Part shown: positions 22,596 to 33,376 of the stretch, in pieces
How positions within the stretch are numbered: the first letter of the stretch is position 1
Layout: every line of letters begins with the position of its first letter
DNA from: Colletotrichum lupini
Lineage: Eukaryota; Ascomycota; Sordariomycetes; Glomerellales; Glomerellaceae
Length of the DNA stretch: 64,000 nt
Assembly: GCF_023278565.1 (NCBI RefSeq)
Contig: NC_064680.1
Coordinates: 2,108,001-2,172,000, forward strand
Direction of reading: 5' to 3'
The notes under the pieces: model-generated
The model's database searches: none
The model's input: only the letters and a program-made list of their open reading frames with translations
What the model was told of the DNA's origin: nothing
Made by a program: the position numbers and the translations under genes

Positions 22596-24859
22596 ATGGA
22601 CCTCTTTCAACGCCTCGACGAAGATATTACAAACATCATCATTGAACATGGTTTCCTCAACCTCGACACGTTGCGCTTTGCGACGGAACGGGAGGTCGAG
22701 CGTGCTGCCGTTAGGGCGCTCGAGATGGCTACCCCGGATCAGCAGCTCGCTATTGCCATGAGACAGAGTGTCATGGGAATAGAGGGCGACGACGCCATTA
22801 TTCACGAAAATGAGAACGAGGACAACGATAATGATGCCAACGATAATGATGCCAACAATAACGCCGGTAACGTTGTCATGGAGGGTACAGGAGGTTATAT
22901 CGGCTGGGAAGAACGCAATCGCCTTCTGACTGATACTCGAAACAACAGCGCAGAAACCTCAGACGCTGGAGACGACAATGACATCAACAACGACGACAGA
23001 ACGGAATGCGTCGTCTGCTTCACGGCACGACAACCCCTCCACCGCCTCCCCTGCGGCTGCCGAATGTGCCCCCGCTGCCTCCGGCGCTGTCTCCGCGCGG
23101 GATTACGCCCAGGAGGCTGGCCGCCGCGGTGCTGTCAGCCCCTACAACCAGAAAACGTCGAGCAGGCCGCCGGCGAGGGACGGCCGCGGCTGGTGAGGCT
23201 GTATAGACAGGTTCGGGTTGAGGAGGAGACGCCGGGCGGGGAGAGGGTGTATTGTGCTAGGCCGGAGTGTGCTGCGTTTATACCGGCTGCTGGTGGTGCT
23301 ACTTGTCTTGCATGTGGGCAGGGGACGTGTCGGCAGTGTCGGAGGCCGCTCCATCCGGGACAGCTGTGCGGCACCGAGGCTGAGGATGCGGCGTTGATGG
23401 ATGTCATGGACGAGCTTGATTTTTCGCCTTGCCCTAGTTGTCGGAGGATTATCGAGCGTGCGGGCGGGTGTACGCACATGACGTGAGTTTTTGTGCCTCC
23501 CCCTTTCTTTCCCTTTCTCTCCTCCCATCCTGGAAAGCAAAGTCAAGTAAAGAGGTTTCGGGAGTAGAACTGACTAGAGGACGTGTAGGTGCGCATGCGG
23601 CGAAGAGTTCTGCTTCTCGTGCGGCGGGATATGGAGGAGAGGCTGTGTGCAAAATTGCAGAGGTTGGGGCCGTGTGAACATGAGGGATCGGAGGACGACG
23701 TATCGGCAGGGTCAACTTGGGGAAGATGGTCGACTGGTTGTTCCCACGCCGGTACTTCAGCACCCTCCTTTCCCTCCTCCTCCGCCGCCGCCTCAACCGC
23801 CTCAGGTTCAACCGGAAGTTCAACCGCAAGCTCAACCCTTTCCGCAAGCAAATCTTGATGGTTTGTGGGTACCGTTTCCTGCAGGTAAGTGACTCCTCTG
23901 TCACGCCCAGTCATCGGATGAGGAACATGTGACATTGATAAAAGGGGGCACGCGCAACTTCAATTTGGGTTCAGCCTATGGTTGTGCCATTTTCTCCTCC
24001 GCCAGTACAGTCCTCGATCGACGCCAGCCGTATCAATTCTCTCTGACTGCCGCTTTCACACCTGTGGCTATCAACAAGATTTGGGGGGACTAACTTGTCG
24101 TTTGTAGGAGTTCCCCAGCCGCAAGTGCAAGGTCTCCAACCCTTGGGAGAAATACAATTCATAGATCAGCGCAACATATACGACATGGACCGGGAAACTC
24201 GCATTCGACAGGGCCGGGGACGGTTCAGCATCATCATGTTCTACCCAGACGGCAGAAATACCGAGGTATGCTGAGAACACCACTTTCCTTTCCCTACCTT
24301 CCTCTACCTGGTACTGAACCATCCATTGACAAGGACTAACTCCCATAATCTAGCCGGAAACCCGAGAGTGGCGCCCTGAACCCCGCGCCAACAGACGCCG
24401 ACCACCTCCCCTCGCGCATCCGGGCGAGAGGGCGGGAGCACCGCGGGCCTGGCCCGTATTCGCGATCCACGCCGAGGACCCCCTGTGCAGCCATCACCTG
24501 CCGACGTCGTGGGAGGTGGAGGACATGAACAACCGCGTCCAGCCGCCCGCGTGCACGTTTTGCCGGTCGAGGGCGTACGCCGTGTACTTTCGGTGCCGGA
24601 CGTGCGGGATCGTGGCGTGTAGTATGCATAATAGCGTCCGGTTCGGGTTGACGTGGGCGCAGGCGGTGAGGGTGAGGAACGGGTTGAGGAATCGGGTCTG
24701 GATTGAGCCGGCGGGCACGAGGAGAGGTGGGAATAGGAGAGACGAGAATCGGAGAGGTGAGTGTATCCGTTTCCTGACCAGTTTGACGTTGGTGTTTGCC
24801 GGAGTTTTTTTCTGACTTTGTGAATAGGTTGGTTTCGACAGGCGTTTGGGAGAAGATGA
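22596..24859 (+). CDS. RBR-type E3 ubiquitin ligase (RING1-IBR-RING2)
   Basis: The spliced product is 591 aa from exons 22596-23482, 23589-23884, 24108-24265, 24354-24756 and 24828-24859. RING1 is at about residues 138-180 (ECVVCFTARQPLHRLPCGCR...), IBR at about 200-258 (VYCARPECAAFIP, CLACGQGTCRQC), and RING2 at about 279-310 (CPSCRRIIERAGGCTHMTC, CGEEFCFSCGG). In RBR ligases the E2 loads ubiquitin onto a RING2 cysteine before transfer; by alignment with parkin this is Cys292 in GGCTHM. Exon 1 ends inside RING2, so the spliced join is needed to complete the domain. The N-terminal part has an Asn/Asp-rich run (71-92). After RING2 come a Pro/Gln-rich linker and a second Cys/His cluster (LCSHHLP..., CTFC, CRTCGIVACSMH). 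Substrates are unknown. Confidence 0.85.
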
Positions 24860-25494
24860 TGCGGATGGGTGTGTCCGTGGCACGGGTGGAATAGTTTGCT
24901 TCTCGATGTGTCTGGAGAGAGAGGAAAGGGACAGAGGCTGGTCAGAATCGGTATAGATCAAAAGGCAAAGACCGGGAAAATAGTTGATCGGTCAATTCTT
25001 GATTCGAACTAACTAGACTTTATTGAAGCAGGGCACATTGAAGTTAAACATTGTGTAAGTGATCTGGGCTGCTCACTGGTACAATCACCTTCTTGGTTTC
25101 TAAGCCATATTGGTTCCTACGAGAACCTGCAAAATATGTTGGCATAAATTGCTCCAACTGTTTACTTATCGAAGAGGAATTTTTTATAGACTAATACGAG
25201 TTTCGTAACCTGATGGATTTACAGAAGATGATACCAAGGGTCTGGTGAACGGGAAGAAAGGAAGTTCAAAAGTTACCTAATCGGCGCCGACCTTGAGGAA
25301 AAAGCGGCCCCACTACTCCGTGCATGAGAGGTACCTACCTAAGGTAGGTAGACAGGGGCAGGACGGACAGGGCCAATTCTAGGTTTCCACTGGAGCCAAC
25401 CTGGGGAAATGGCGATTCTGCATCCTGCAACACCACAACTCCGCTGTCGCAACACTGATAGCAGAGGCCGGGCTAATCGGGCTTCTCGCCCAAG
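24860..25494. other. Intergenic region with perfect palindrome
   Basis: About 635 bp. A TACCTACCT-A-AGGTAGGTA inverted repeat lies at about 25332-25350, roughly 145 bp upstream of the PIG-P start. No gene seen. Confidence 0.5.
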
Positions 25495-26244
25495 ATGTCT
25501 CTATCCTCAGACGAAGAAGAAGAGCTCCTCTTCGACAACCAATCCTTCGCCTCCGAGTCCAGCGACGACGACGAAGAGCTACCGGCCCCGCGACCCCTGC
25601 ATCACAACTTAAACTACTTTGCGCCCCCCTTCTACGGTCGCCCGCCAACCCCTCTACCTCCTTCGCCGTCACTGACGTCGCTCCTCCGCCCATCGCGACC
25701 GACGACCCCCGATGCCTCGGACGACGACTTTGAGCCCGTGCCGCGCGCGTCGCCGCAGGTGCCGACCTACGAATACTACGGCTTCGTCCTGTACCTATTC
25801 TCGACGCTGACCTTCCTCGTCTACCTGCTCTGGTCCTACCTGCCCTCGCCGTTCCTCCACGCGCTGGGCATTTACTACTATCCGAACCGCTGGTGGTCGC
25901 TCGCGATCCCGGCTTTCCTCACGATGCTGGGGGTCTATATTTACATCGCGCTCGCGGCGTACAATACGGAGATTCTGACGCTGCCGCTGAGCTCCATTGA
26001 GACGGTGGTGGATGATGCCTCTAAGATTGGGGTCATTGACAGCAAGGGGCGGCTGAGAGACGACCCGAAGAAGAGGTCTAGGAATAAGAGAGATCATAGG
26101 CTGCCCGGGGGAGGATACGACTGGAAGAAGATATGGAACGAGGGGACGGATGCTGTTATGGACATACCGTTGGCCGGCGCGTGTGAAGTTCTCTACGGAG
26201 AAGGCCGAGATTTCGAGTCAGAGGACGAATATATTGTGACATGA
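25495..26244 (+). CDS. GPI19: PIG-P/GPI19-like subunit of GPI-GlcNAc transferase
   Basis: A single exon encoding 249 aa. PIG-P is a small membrane subunit of the ER complex that transfers GlcNAc from UDP-GlcNAc to phosphatidylinositol, the first step of GPI-anchor synthesis. The N-terminal ~90 residues are acidic, Ser/Pro-rich and probably disordered. The PIG-P domain follows: TYEYYGFVLYLFSTLTFLVY opens the first membrane span (about 91-115), and RWWSLAIPAFLTMLGVYIYI the second (about 132-158). The YYGFVLY start and the tryptophan-rich second span are typical. The C-terminal part contains DDASKIGVIDSKGR and DIPLAGACEVLYG, consistent with the cytosolic tail of fungal members. The protein is longer than animal PIG-P because of the acidic N-terminus. 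Confidence 0.88.
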   Translation: MSLSSDEEEELLFDNQSFASESSDDDEELPAPRPLHHNLNYFAPPFYGRPPTPLPPSPSLTSLLRPSRPTTPDASDDDFEPVPRASPQVPTYEYYGFVLYLFSTLTFLVYLLWSYLPSPFLHALGIYYYPNRWWSLAIPAFLTMLGVYIYIALAAYNTEILTLPLSSIETVVDDASKIGVIDSKGRLRDDPKKRSRNKRDHRLPGGGYDWKKIWNEGTDAVMDIPLAGACEVLYGEGRDFESEDEYIVT

Positions 26245-26675
26245 AGCCTGAAATCAGCAACTAATTGAAAACGAATACAGTCAAAACGAAAATGAGATAC
26301 CCATTGCGCGCGAGATTCGTAGTCCAATCATATTCCAAAATGCCAAAGTGAATGGCATAGCCTTTCTATTGAGGCTCCGCTCTTTAGACCCAATGCTCAA
26401 GTGCTGTATGGTGGGATGTGACGATTCTGTAATTTAATGGTAGACATCCCTGCTCGGTCAGTAGCTCTCACCGAGAGCTCGTACAGTGTGTCGCGCTATG
26501 ACACAGTGGGGTGTGGCTGGAATCTCTCAGCCTTGCACCTTCCTCCAACCACCGCGCCAAATTCTGACCAGACGCGACCTTCAATCGACCGAAGCATCGC
26601 AACAACCCACCCCACCGCCCTCGAACCATCTCAATTACTTCGGTGGATTGTCGCTTCACACGTCGAATTGCAATC
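26245..26675. other. Intergenic region between GPI19 and ARP4
   Basis: About 430 bp holding the 3' UTR of one gene and the promoter of the next. Nothing else seen. Confidence 0.45.
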
Positions 26676-28161
26676 ATGTCCCAACAACCGCTGTCCTCGG
26701 CCGTCCAGCCGACCGACATCTACGGAGGAGGTAAGTGCCCGCCGCCAGCTGTACTCTACGCGTGACCCAATCTAACCATCGCGAACAGATGAGGTCTCCG
26801 CCCTGGTCCTCGACCCAGGCTACTGCAGCACCCGCGCCGGATTCGCTGGCGAAGATGTCCCCAAGTCCGTCTTCCCGTCCTTCTACGGCCGCGTTGGCTC
26901 CTCCGATACCCCGACGACCGTCTTCGGCGACGAGTGCCTGATCCCCCGGGCTGACCTTGAGGTCCGCAACTACATGACGCGCGACAGTGTTGTCGAGGAC
27001 TGGGATGTCGCCAACAAGCTTTGGGAGCACATGCTCATCACACGCCTCCAGCCCGGACGCCCGACTCACCCGTCCAAGAACGGCCTGAATGATGACCCCA
27101 AGGAGGAAGTCGAGGGAGGTGAGGCCAACGGCGACGCCGACGTGGCCATGGAGGACGTGGAGTCGCAAGAGAAGGCCCTGCAAGAGAACCCGCTCCTGAT
27201 GACGGAGGCGCCGTGGAACTCTGCAAAGTCTAGAGAGAAGGCCATTGAAATTATCATGGAGAACTGGGGCTGTCCTGCGTTTTGGCTCAGCAGAACGCCC
27301 GTTCTGGCTGCTTTTGCCGCTGGCAAGGCGAGCGCCCTGGTCATTGACGTCGGCGGTTCCAACACTTCGGTTACAGCTATTCACGACGGCATGGTCCTGA
27401 AGCGATCCATCCAGAAGTCTCCCGTTGGTGGCCTGTGGCTGTCGTCCCAGATTCGCAGCCTGTGGGAGACCTCAGAGCCCAAGATCGAGCCCGTTCCTAC
27501 ATACATGGTCGAGAGTAAGACCCCCGTCGATGCAGGCGCTCCTGCTCAGTTCAAGGAACGCAAGTTCGACTTCTCCATCACCGACTCATTCCGCGCCTAC
27601 GAGGACGACCGTCTCCTTACGGAATTCAAGGAGTCAGTGGTCGAGACCTGGCGCGGACCCGGCAAGTACGCCGTGCCGCAAAACGAGGAGTTCGCTAAGA
27701 CGCAACCCGGCCGCGTGTTTGAGTTCCCCAACGGCGCGAATCAGATGTGGCGCGAGCAGCGGTACAAGGTCTCCGAGGGCATGTGGGACGAGACCGCGGC
27801 GTTCCCGACCACCAACGAGGAGTTCCGCCTGAACAAGTCGCAGACGATCCCCGAGCTCATCCGCGCCGCCCTGAACGCTGTCGACGTCGACCTGCGTCCC
27901 AACCTCCTCGGCAACATTGTTGTCACTGGCAGCACCAGCTTGCTCAACGGCTTCAACGACCGTCTGAACAATGAGCTTACGGCCATGTACCCCGGCCTCA
28001 AGATCAAGATCCATGCTGCCGGTCTCTCCAGCGAGCGTCGCTTCGGCGCCTGGATCGGCGGCAGCATCCTAGCTAGCTTGGGTACCTTCCACCAGATGTG
28101 GATCTCGCGCAAGGAGTACGAGGAGAACGGTGTCAGCATCGTGGAGAAGCGTTGCAAGTGA
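26676..28161 (+). CDS. ARP4: Actin-related protein 4 (NuA4/INO80/SWR1 subunit)
   Basis: The spliced product is 475 aa from exons 26676-26730 and 26789-28161. Arp4 is a nuclear actin-fold protein shared by the NuA4 acetyltransferase and the INO80 and SWR1 remodellers. The actin fold is clear: EVSALVLDPGYCSTRAGFAG at the N-terminus, ALVIDVGGSNTSVTAIHDG as the second phosphate loop, GNIVVTGSTSLLNGFNDRL and RFGAWIGGSILASLGTF near the C-terminus. The acidic insert after residue ~115 (KEEVEGGEANGDADVAMEDV) is typical of Arp4 rather than actin. The C-terminus WISRKEYEENG...EKRC keeps the actin-type ending. Length fits fungal Arp4. The short first exon with a 58-bp intron is supported by continuity of the frame. 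Confidence 0.92.
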
Positions 28162-29777
28162 TTGCCGTCATTCAAGGGCCCGTTGGGGATCAAAGTTAGG
28201 ATAGGGGTAGCAGGAGTATGGCGGGAGGGTCATTGTTACTCGTTACTAAGAAAAGGGCGTATGGAGTTTGCACAAAAGGCTTTTTTCTGACTATCAGAGG
28301 GAAGAGGCAGACGGTGGGCGTCAAAAGACTACCTCGCAATAAGACCGCCTTGGAAGGATGCTATCTGTACGCGTATGCAATCTGTTCCTTCATCGGAGAT
28401 ACATAGATTGTGAAAAATACAAAAACGTATCAAACAAGCGTTCACTGCTGCGTATCTTCGCATAGCATTTCTACTCTGCAGCGATTTGGAAATATGCGTA
28501 TTCGAATGTCGGGATGGAGTCGCTTACAGTTCTTCGCGTGTAGTTTGCGGAGTTGCGAATGTTATAGCAGATCTTGTCTTGCATTGCGTGAGATGATCGG
28601 AGCGGGTCGATCCTCAGCCAGCCACTCGTAATCAAGGTTGGAGTCGACAATGGACAAGTAGGTAGATTAAACGTGGCTTTTTGTCCTGTTCATTGGTGAA
28701 GCATATTTGGCTTGACGCTATGCCGCATTAGTGAAAGAACGAGTCTGGGGAAATGCGATTCAGAAAAGCGATTGATGTGGAGATGGATGTCTTGAAAGGC
28801 CAGAAGGGTGGCAGCTTGTCAAAAGTTTCCTTGTTTGCCATGGATCTGGATACTCTGAACAAGGACAAGTTACGATGCCTTGATTGGTATCTCAGGCATA
28901 GGAGATTACTACAACTCGAAGATGAAGTAGGCATGTCAGCATGGCTAGGTATAAGGTATGTAGCTCAGAAATCTGGACCTACCTTGAGGAAGGTAGACCT
29001 CAAGAGACGGTTTTTGCTCTTTCCTCCCGTGTAAGTGAACACGACCCACTCTTCCTCTCCTGTCTAAGTAGGTACCTTACCTAGGTATGACCTTCCCGTC
29101 CATCAACGACCTCGGGCTGTCTGTCTCTCTCAGCTAGGCACCTCAGTACCTACTTGTGCAAACCTTTTCCTTTCCGCTTCCAACTTCTACAAAGTCGACT
29201 TACCGCGGTGACCAGCTTCTTACCATCTCACACAACTTATCTCCACATCCACCATCATCAAATGCCATTACGAACACAGAAAGCACGCTTGGCCATATTG
29301 TCACCCACAAGCAGACTTTTTTGACTTCACTTTACCGATATATCGATATTTGCTTTGGTTCAACTTCGCGTTAGGAAAGCAAAACCACCATCCTCCACCG
29401 TCGATTTTAGGTATGCCATGACAGAAACAAAAACCCCATTGCCGATGACCACCTGGGGTAGAACGGGCAGGCACGGGCCACTGGCCATTGCTGCCTTCTT
29501 CGAAGCAAAGTAATTGGCTGACAACTGACGCCTCAGGCACCCCTGCAGAAATCGCACCTGAGTCACCCAAATTTCTGCGGCTCTACGTGAACTTTCCCTC
29601 CTGCTTCCCCAGAGCCGACCGACGCGTCGCCCCATCGACTTCACGAGCTCCGAACGAACGAACGCTGACCCCGACGCATCGGAAGACACCACGCGAGGCA
29701 TGGTATAGAACAGACACAGGTCGGCGCACAATATCGGAGGTGTCAGAGGGTGGATATCTGTGCAAAGCATCGACAAC
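28162..29777. other. Intergenic region between ARP4 and TAF1
   Basis: About 1.6 kb with short open frames only. A TAGGTACCTTACCTAGGTA palindrome-like motif lies at about 29069-29088, and CCTACCTTGAGGAAGGTAG at about 28979. The last 300 bp are presumably TAF1 promoter and leader. Confidence 0.45.
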
Positions 29778-32700
29778 ATGGGCGCCGACACTCCCAAATC
29801 CCCTCCTCGCAGTGAGGAAGCGCAGAAGGCGCAGGATGCTCAGGACGAAGAGCAAATCGAGCGGACTCTCGCGACACTCCAGAATGGCGGAGAGCTGGGC
29901 ATCACTATTGATGATACCCCTTTCGACCAGTCTGGAAAGGCCGACGATGCCCAAGACTTCGAGGATATTAGCGACGACGATCTTCCGGACGAGGAGGAAG
30001 GCGAAGGCAACGTTGCCACTTCCATGTCCGTTCCAGGTCTGACAGATGACGGAGGTACAAGCAACGACACCGACGACTTGTTTGGCGATGGTCCGTCTTC
30101 TCCGATCGAAGTCCCTGGTCCGCCGTCACCAGCCCCTCACGTTCACGATCCCGACGACGCCGATCCATCACAATACCGCGACATTAACTTCGATCCTGAA
30201 CCTGGCTACGAAGCTGCCAACCAAGATCCCGAGATTCCTGCTCCAGCTGAGACTGCTGAAGATTTGGTCAAGCAGGCCTGGCCGACCTGGGAGAAGGGTG
30301 TTATTCTGAAATGGAACGAACTCTTGCCTCCCAAGAAGGCCCGGTGGATCGAGAAGAAGCCCACCAAGAAGCCAAAGACCCTTATCTTCTCCAAGCTCAC
30401 CCTGGATCTTGCCGCCGACCAAGAGAAGCTTTTCCGCATCCCCGGACCCGCGACTGTGACTCGTAAGCAGAGACGCATCGACGACGAGTCTAGAGGACTC
30501 ATGTCTTGCGCTCCGCAAGAGTCTTCAGACGAAGCTGAAGCTGAAGAATTTAATCTCGAGCAAGAATCCGATTCGGAAGCAGTGGCGGGTTTTACGCTCC
30601 AAGACATTGAGATGGTGTGCGATGACTGGTCCATCCGTATTGAGCAGGCTGAGCAAGACTTCCGCGATCAACAAGCAAAAGAGGCTGCAGCTGAGGCAGC
30701 CGCCGCGGCTTCCGTCAAGCGTGCCCATGATGACGCTTTTGATTTCGACTGGGAGGCTGAGTTCATGGAAGATGAAGAGCCAAAGCCGCCACCAAAGAAG
30801 AAGACGCGTCCGCCACCGCCAAAGGGCTTGCCAGAAATTCCTCGATTCACCGCACCATCATTCGACTCCTTTGAGGATGTGACCAAGCGCGCCTCCAAAC
30901 GTGTCATTCTCGATTTGAACGACCCATATCTTCTCCTAGAAGAAGCCGAATCGCAGCGTGGCCCCAAGCGTCAACGTGTGGAGCAGAAGATGACGCGCAT
31001 GGCGAACGGTCACCTGAGACCTGATTTATCTTCTCGTTTCAACATGTCCAACGACGATGCGTACGAGGCGCTCAAGGAGAACCATCAACACAAGGTCAGA
31101 GCAACTCTGGGGAATCTTGCCGTCGAGCACAGTATGCCCGCGCTTAAACTGGCATGGCCGTTCTACAAGGTCAAGCTGGACATTCGACGAGATGGATTCC
31201 ACCGGCCTCATTTCAAGTTTGGCAAGCATGAGCGTCAGACGATCAGGTTCAGCAAATTGGGCTTCCATAAGCGCAAGACTATGAAGGGAAAGGCTCATGA
31301 GGTCTTCAAAACCACCAAGGACTTGGGCATAACGGACAACTCGACGGCTGTACTCTTTGAGTACTGTGAGAGAACGCCACCCGTTCTTTCCAACTTTGGC
31401 ATGGGAAACCGTGTCATTAACTACTACCGCAAAAAGAAGGTCGATGACGAAGAGACGCCACCAAAGATGGAGATTGGTGAGTCTCACGTCCTCTTGCCCG
31501 AAGACAGATCCCCTTTCGCCATCTTTGGCGAGGTCGAAGTGGGACAAACCATGCCTACTTTGCACAACCAAATGTACCGGGCGCCCATCTTCAAGCATAA
31601 GCCGCGGTCTACAGACTTCCTCTGTGTTCGCAGCTCAACGGGCGTCGACGGAGCCAACTGGTACCTGCACAAGATTGATCATCTTTACGTGGTTGGCCAG
31701 ACTTTTCCTAGTGTTGAGGTCCCCGGCCCTCATTCTCGAAAAGTCACGAATGCTTCGAAGAACAGAATCAAGATGATTTCGTACCGCATGATGAGGAGGA
31801 ACGAGCACCATTTGGTAAACCTATCAGAGGTGACGAAACATATTGCCGAGTCTACGGACGCTCAAAACCGGCAAAAGCTCAAGGAGTTCCTATCCTACGC
31901 CAAGGTTGAGAAAGGACTCTGGGGCCTTAGGAACGGCGAGACTCTCATGGATGAGAACTCAATACGAGCGATGATCAAGCCTGAAGACGTCTGCCTGATT
32001 GATGGTATGCAGTTGGGTATGCAGATGCTGGAAGACGCTGGTTTCGACCCTAACAACGTCAACCTGGAGGACGAAGGCGAAGAGGTTGCCGAGGATGAGG
32101 ACGACGATCGCACGGGTGCAGGCACTGCCAAGGGTAGTAAGAAGGCTGCCGAGAAGAACGAAGAAAAACTAGCAGACAAGATGGCGCCGTGGAAAACCAG
32201 CAAGGCTTTCATCGACGCATGTGCTGGCAAGGCTATGCTCAAGCTTCACGGACAAGGAGACCCGACTGGCCATGGCCTTGGATTCAGTTTCATCAGAACT
32301 TCCATGAAGGGCGGCTACATCGAGACTGTCCAGAAAGGTGGATCCCATACCACTGCAGCTGACGCCATGGCAGCACACCCTGACGCACAACGGAAGGCGA
32401 ACAACGGCCACGCTTACAACGTCAAGGAGCAAGAAGCCATGTACAGAAAAGGCATTCGTGAAATTTGGGACAAGCAAAAAGACAGTCTGGAGGATAGCAC
32501 ACAAAAGGACGATGACCTCGTGGTGCCTCTGCCACCAGACGAAGATGACCGGTTCAACCCCCAGCGAGCCCAGACTCCTGCCCATGCCGACGAAGGGATG
32601 AGTCAAATTACCGGCCTGACGACATCGACTAGCCGGAATCAGCGAAAGAAACTCAAGATTACCCGAGAAGTTCTCAATGATCAAGGTGCTGTCGAGCAAA

Positions 32701-33376
32701 AGGTCATCATTCTCGAAGACCCTGTGATTATAGACCGTTATATCAAGAGAAAGAAGGAGTTGGAGTTGGAGGATTTCAAGTACGAACTCCCACCGCGTTA
32801 CCCCCCTCCCGATCCTATTTCAGGTCTATTATTCAACCTTCATGCGCTCCCCGCTCACGTAATCTCGTGTTTAGTATCTACGAAGGACGACCGACTGGTG
32901 TCGCTGATGACGACCGCCGTCGTCTGGTTGAGTAGGCATTATCCTTCCGTAGATGCTGAACACTTGATTGACCACCTAGCAGGATTGATAAGGAGCTTGA
33001 ACGGCTCAACCGAAACAAGCAGCGACGCATCGGACGAGAGCAACAAAAAGGACTCCACCGTTCCAAGAGTGGACTCGACGCAGGGTCCCCCGAAGCAGAC
33101 CGCGCTGCCACCGGTACAACCCGAAAGTGTGCCAATTGTGGACAAGTCGGACACATCAAGACAAACAAGAAGTATTGCTCCCTTTGCTTTTCCTCTACCT
33201 CCCCGTCCCAGTTCAGATCTCCGGAGCATGTTCAGACGTGGGGGAAACAATCGCTGGGTTCTCAAGCGGGAGCTCCTGTTGAGGGCACGCCAGCGAACAT
33301 CAGCCCCGCCAAAGCAAAAAAGCGGCGGGATTCAAAAGCACAGGATACGCGACCGCTCAAAAGAAAAGGCCAATAG
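29778..33376 (+). CDS. TAF1: TFIID subunit TAF1
   Basis: Predicted 1151 aa from exons 29778-32779, 32875-32931 and 32980-33376. TAF1 is the largest TFIID subunit, a scaffold at RNA polymerase II core promoters. The acidic N-terminus contains a short repeat-like ELGITIDDTPFD segment. The large conserved central region (DUF3591) is recognisable by FGEVEVGQTMPTLHNQMYRA, DFLCVRSSTGVDG, LYVVGQTFPSVEVP and DPTGHGLGFSFIRTSMKGGY. Introns 1 and 2 restore the family phrase NIYEGRPTG and the ELERLNRNKQRR helix, leading to a CCHC zinc knuckle (CANCGQVGHIKTNKK). The bromodomains of animal TAF1 are absent, as in fungi generally. The last ~50 residues after the knuckle are uncertain: I read straight through to TAG at 33374, but a further intron is possible. 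The third intron acceptor is a tandem TAGCAG. Confidence 0.88.

Noticed and set aside
26674..27384. 236-codon antisense frame over ARP4
   Set aside because: Shadow of the actin-fold coding strand.
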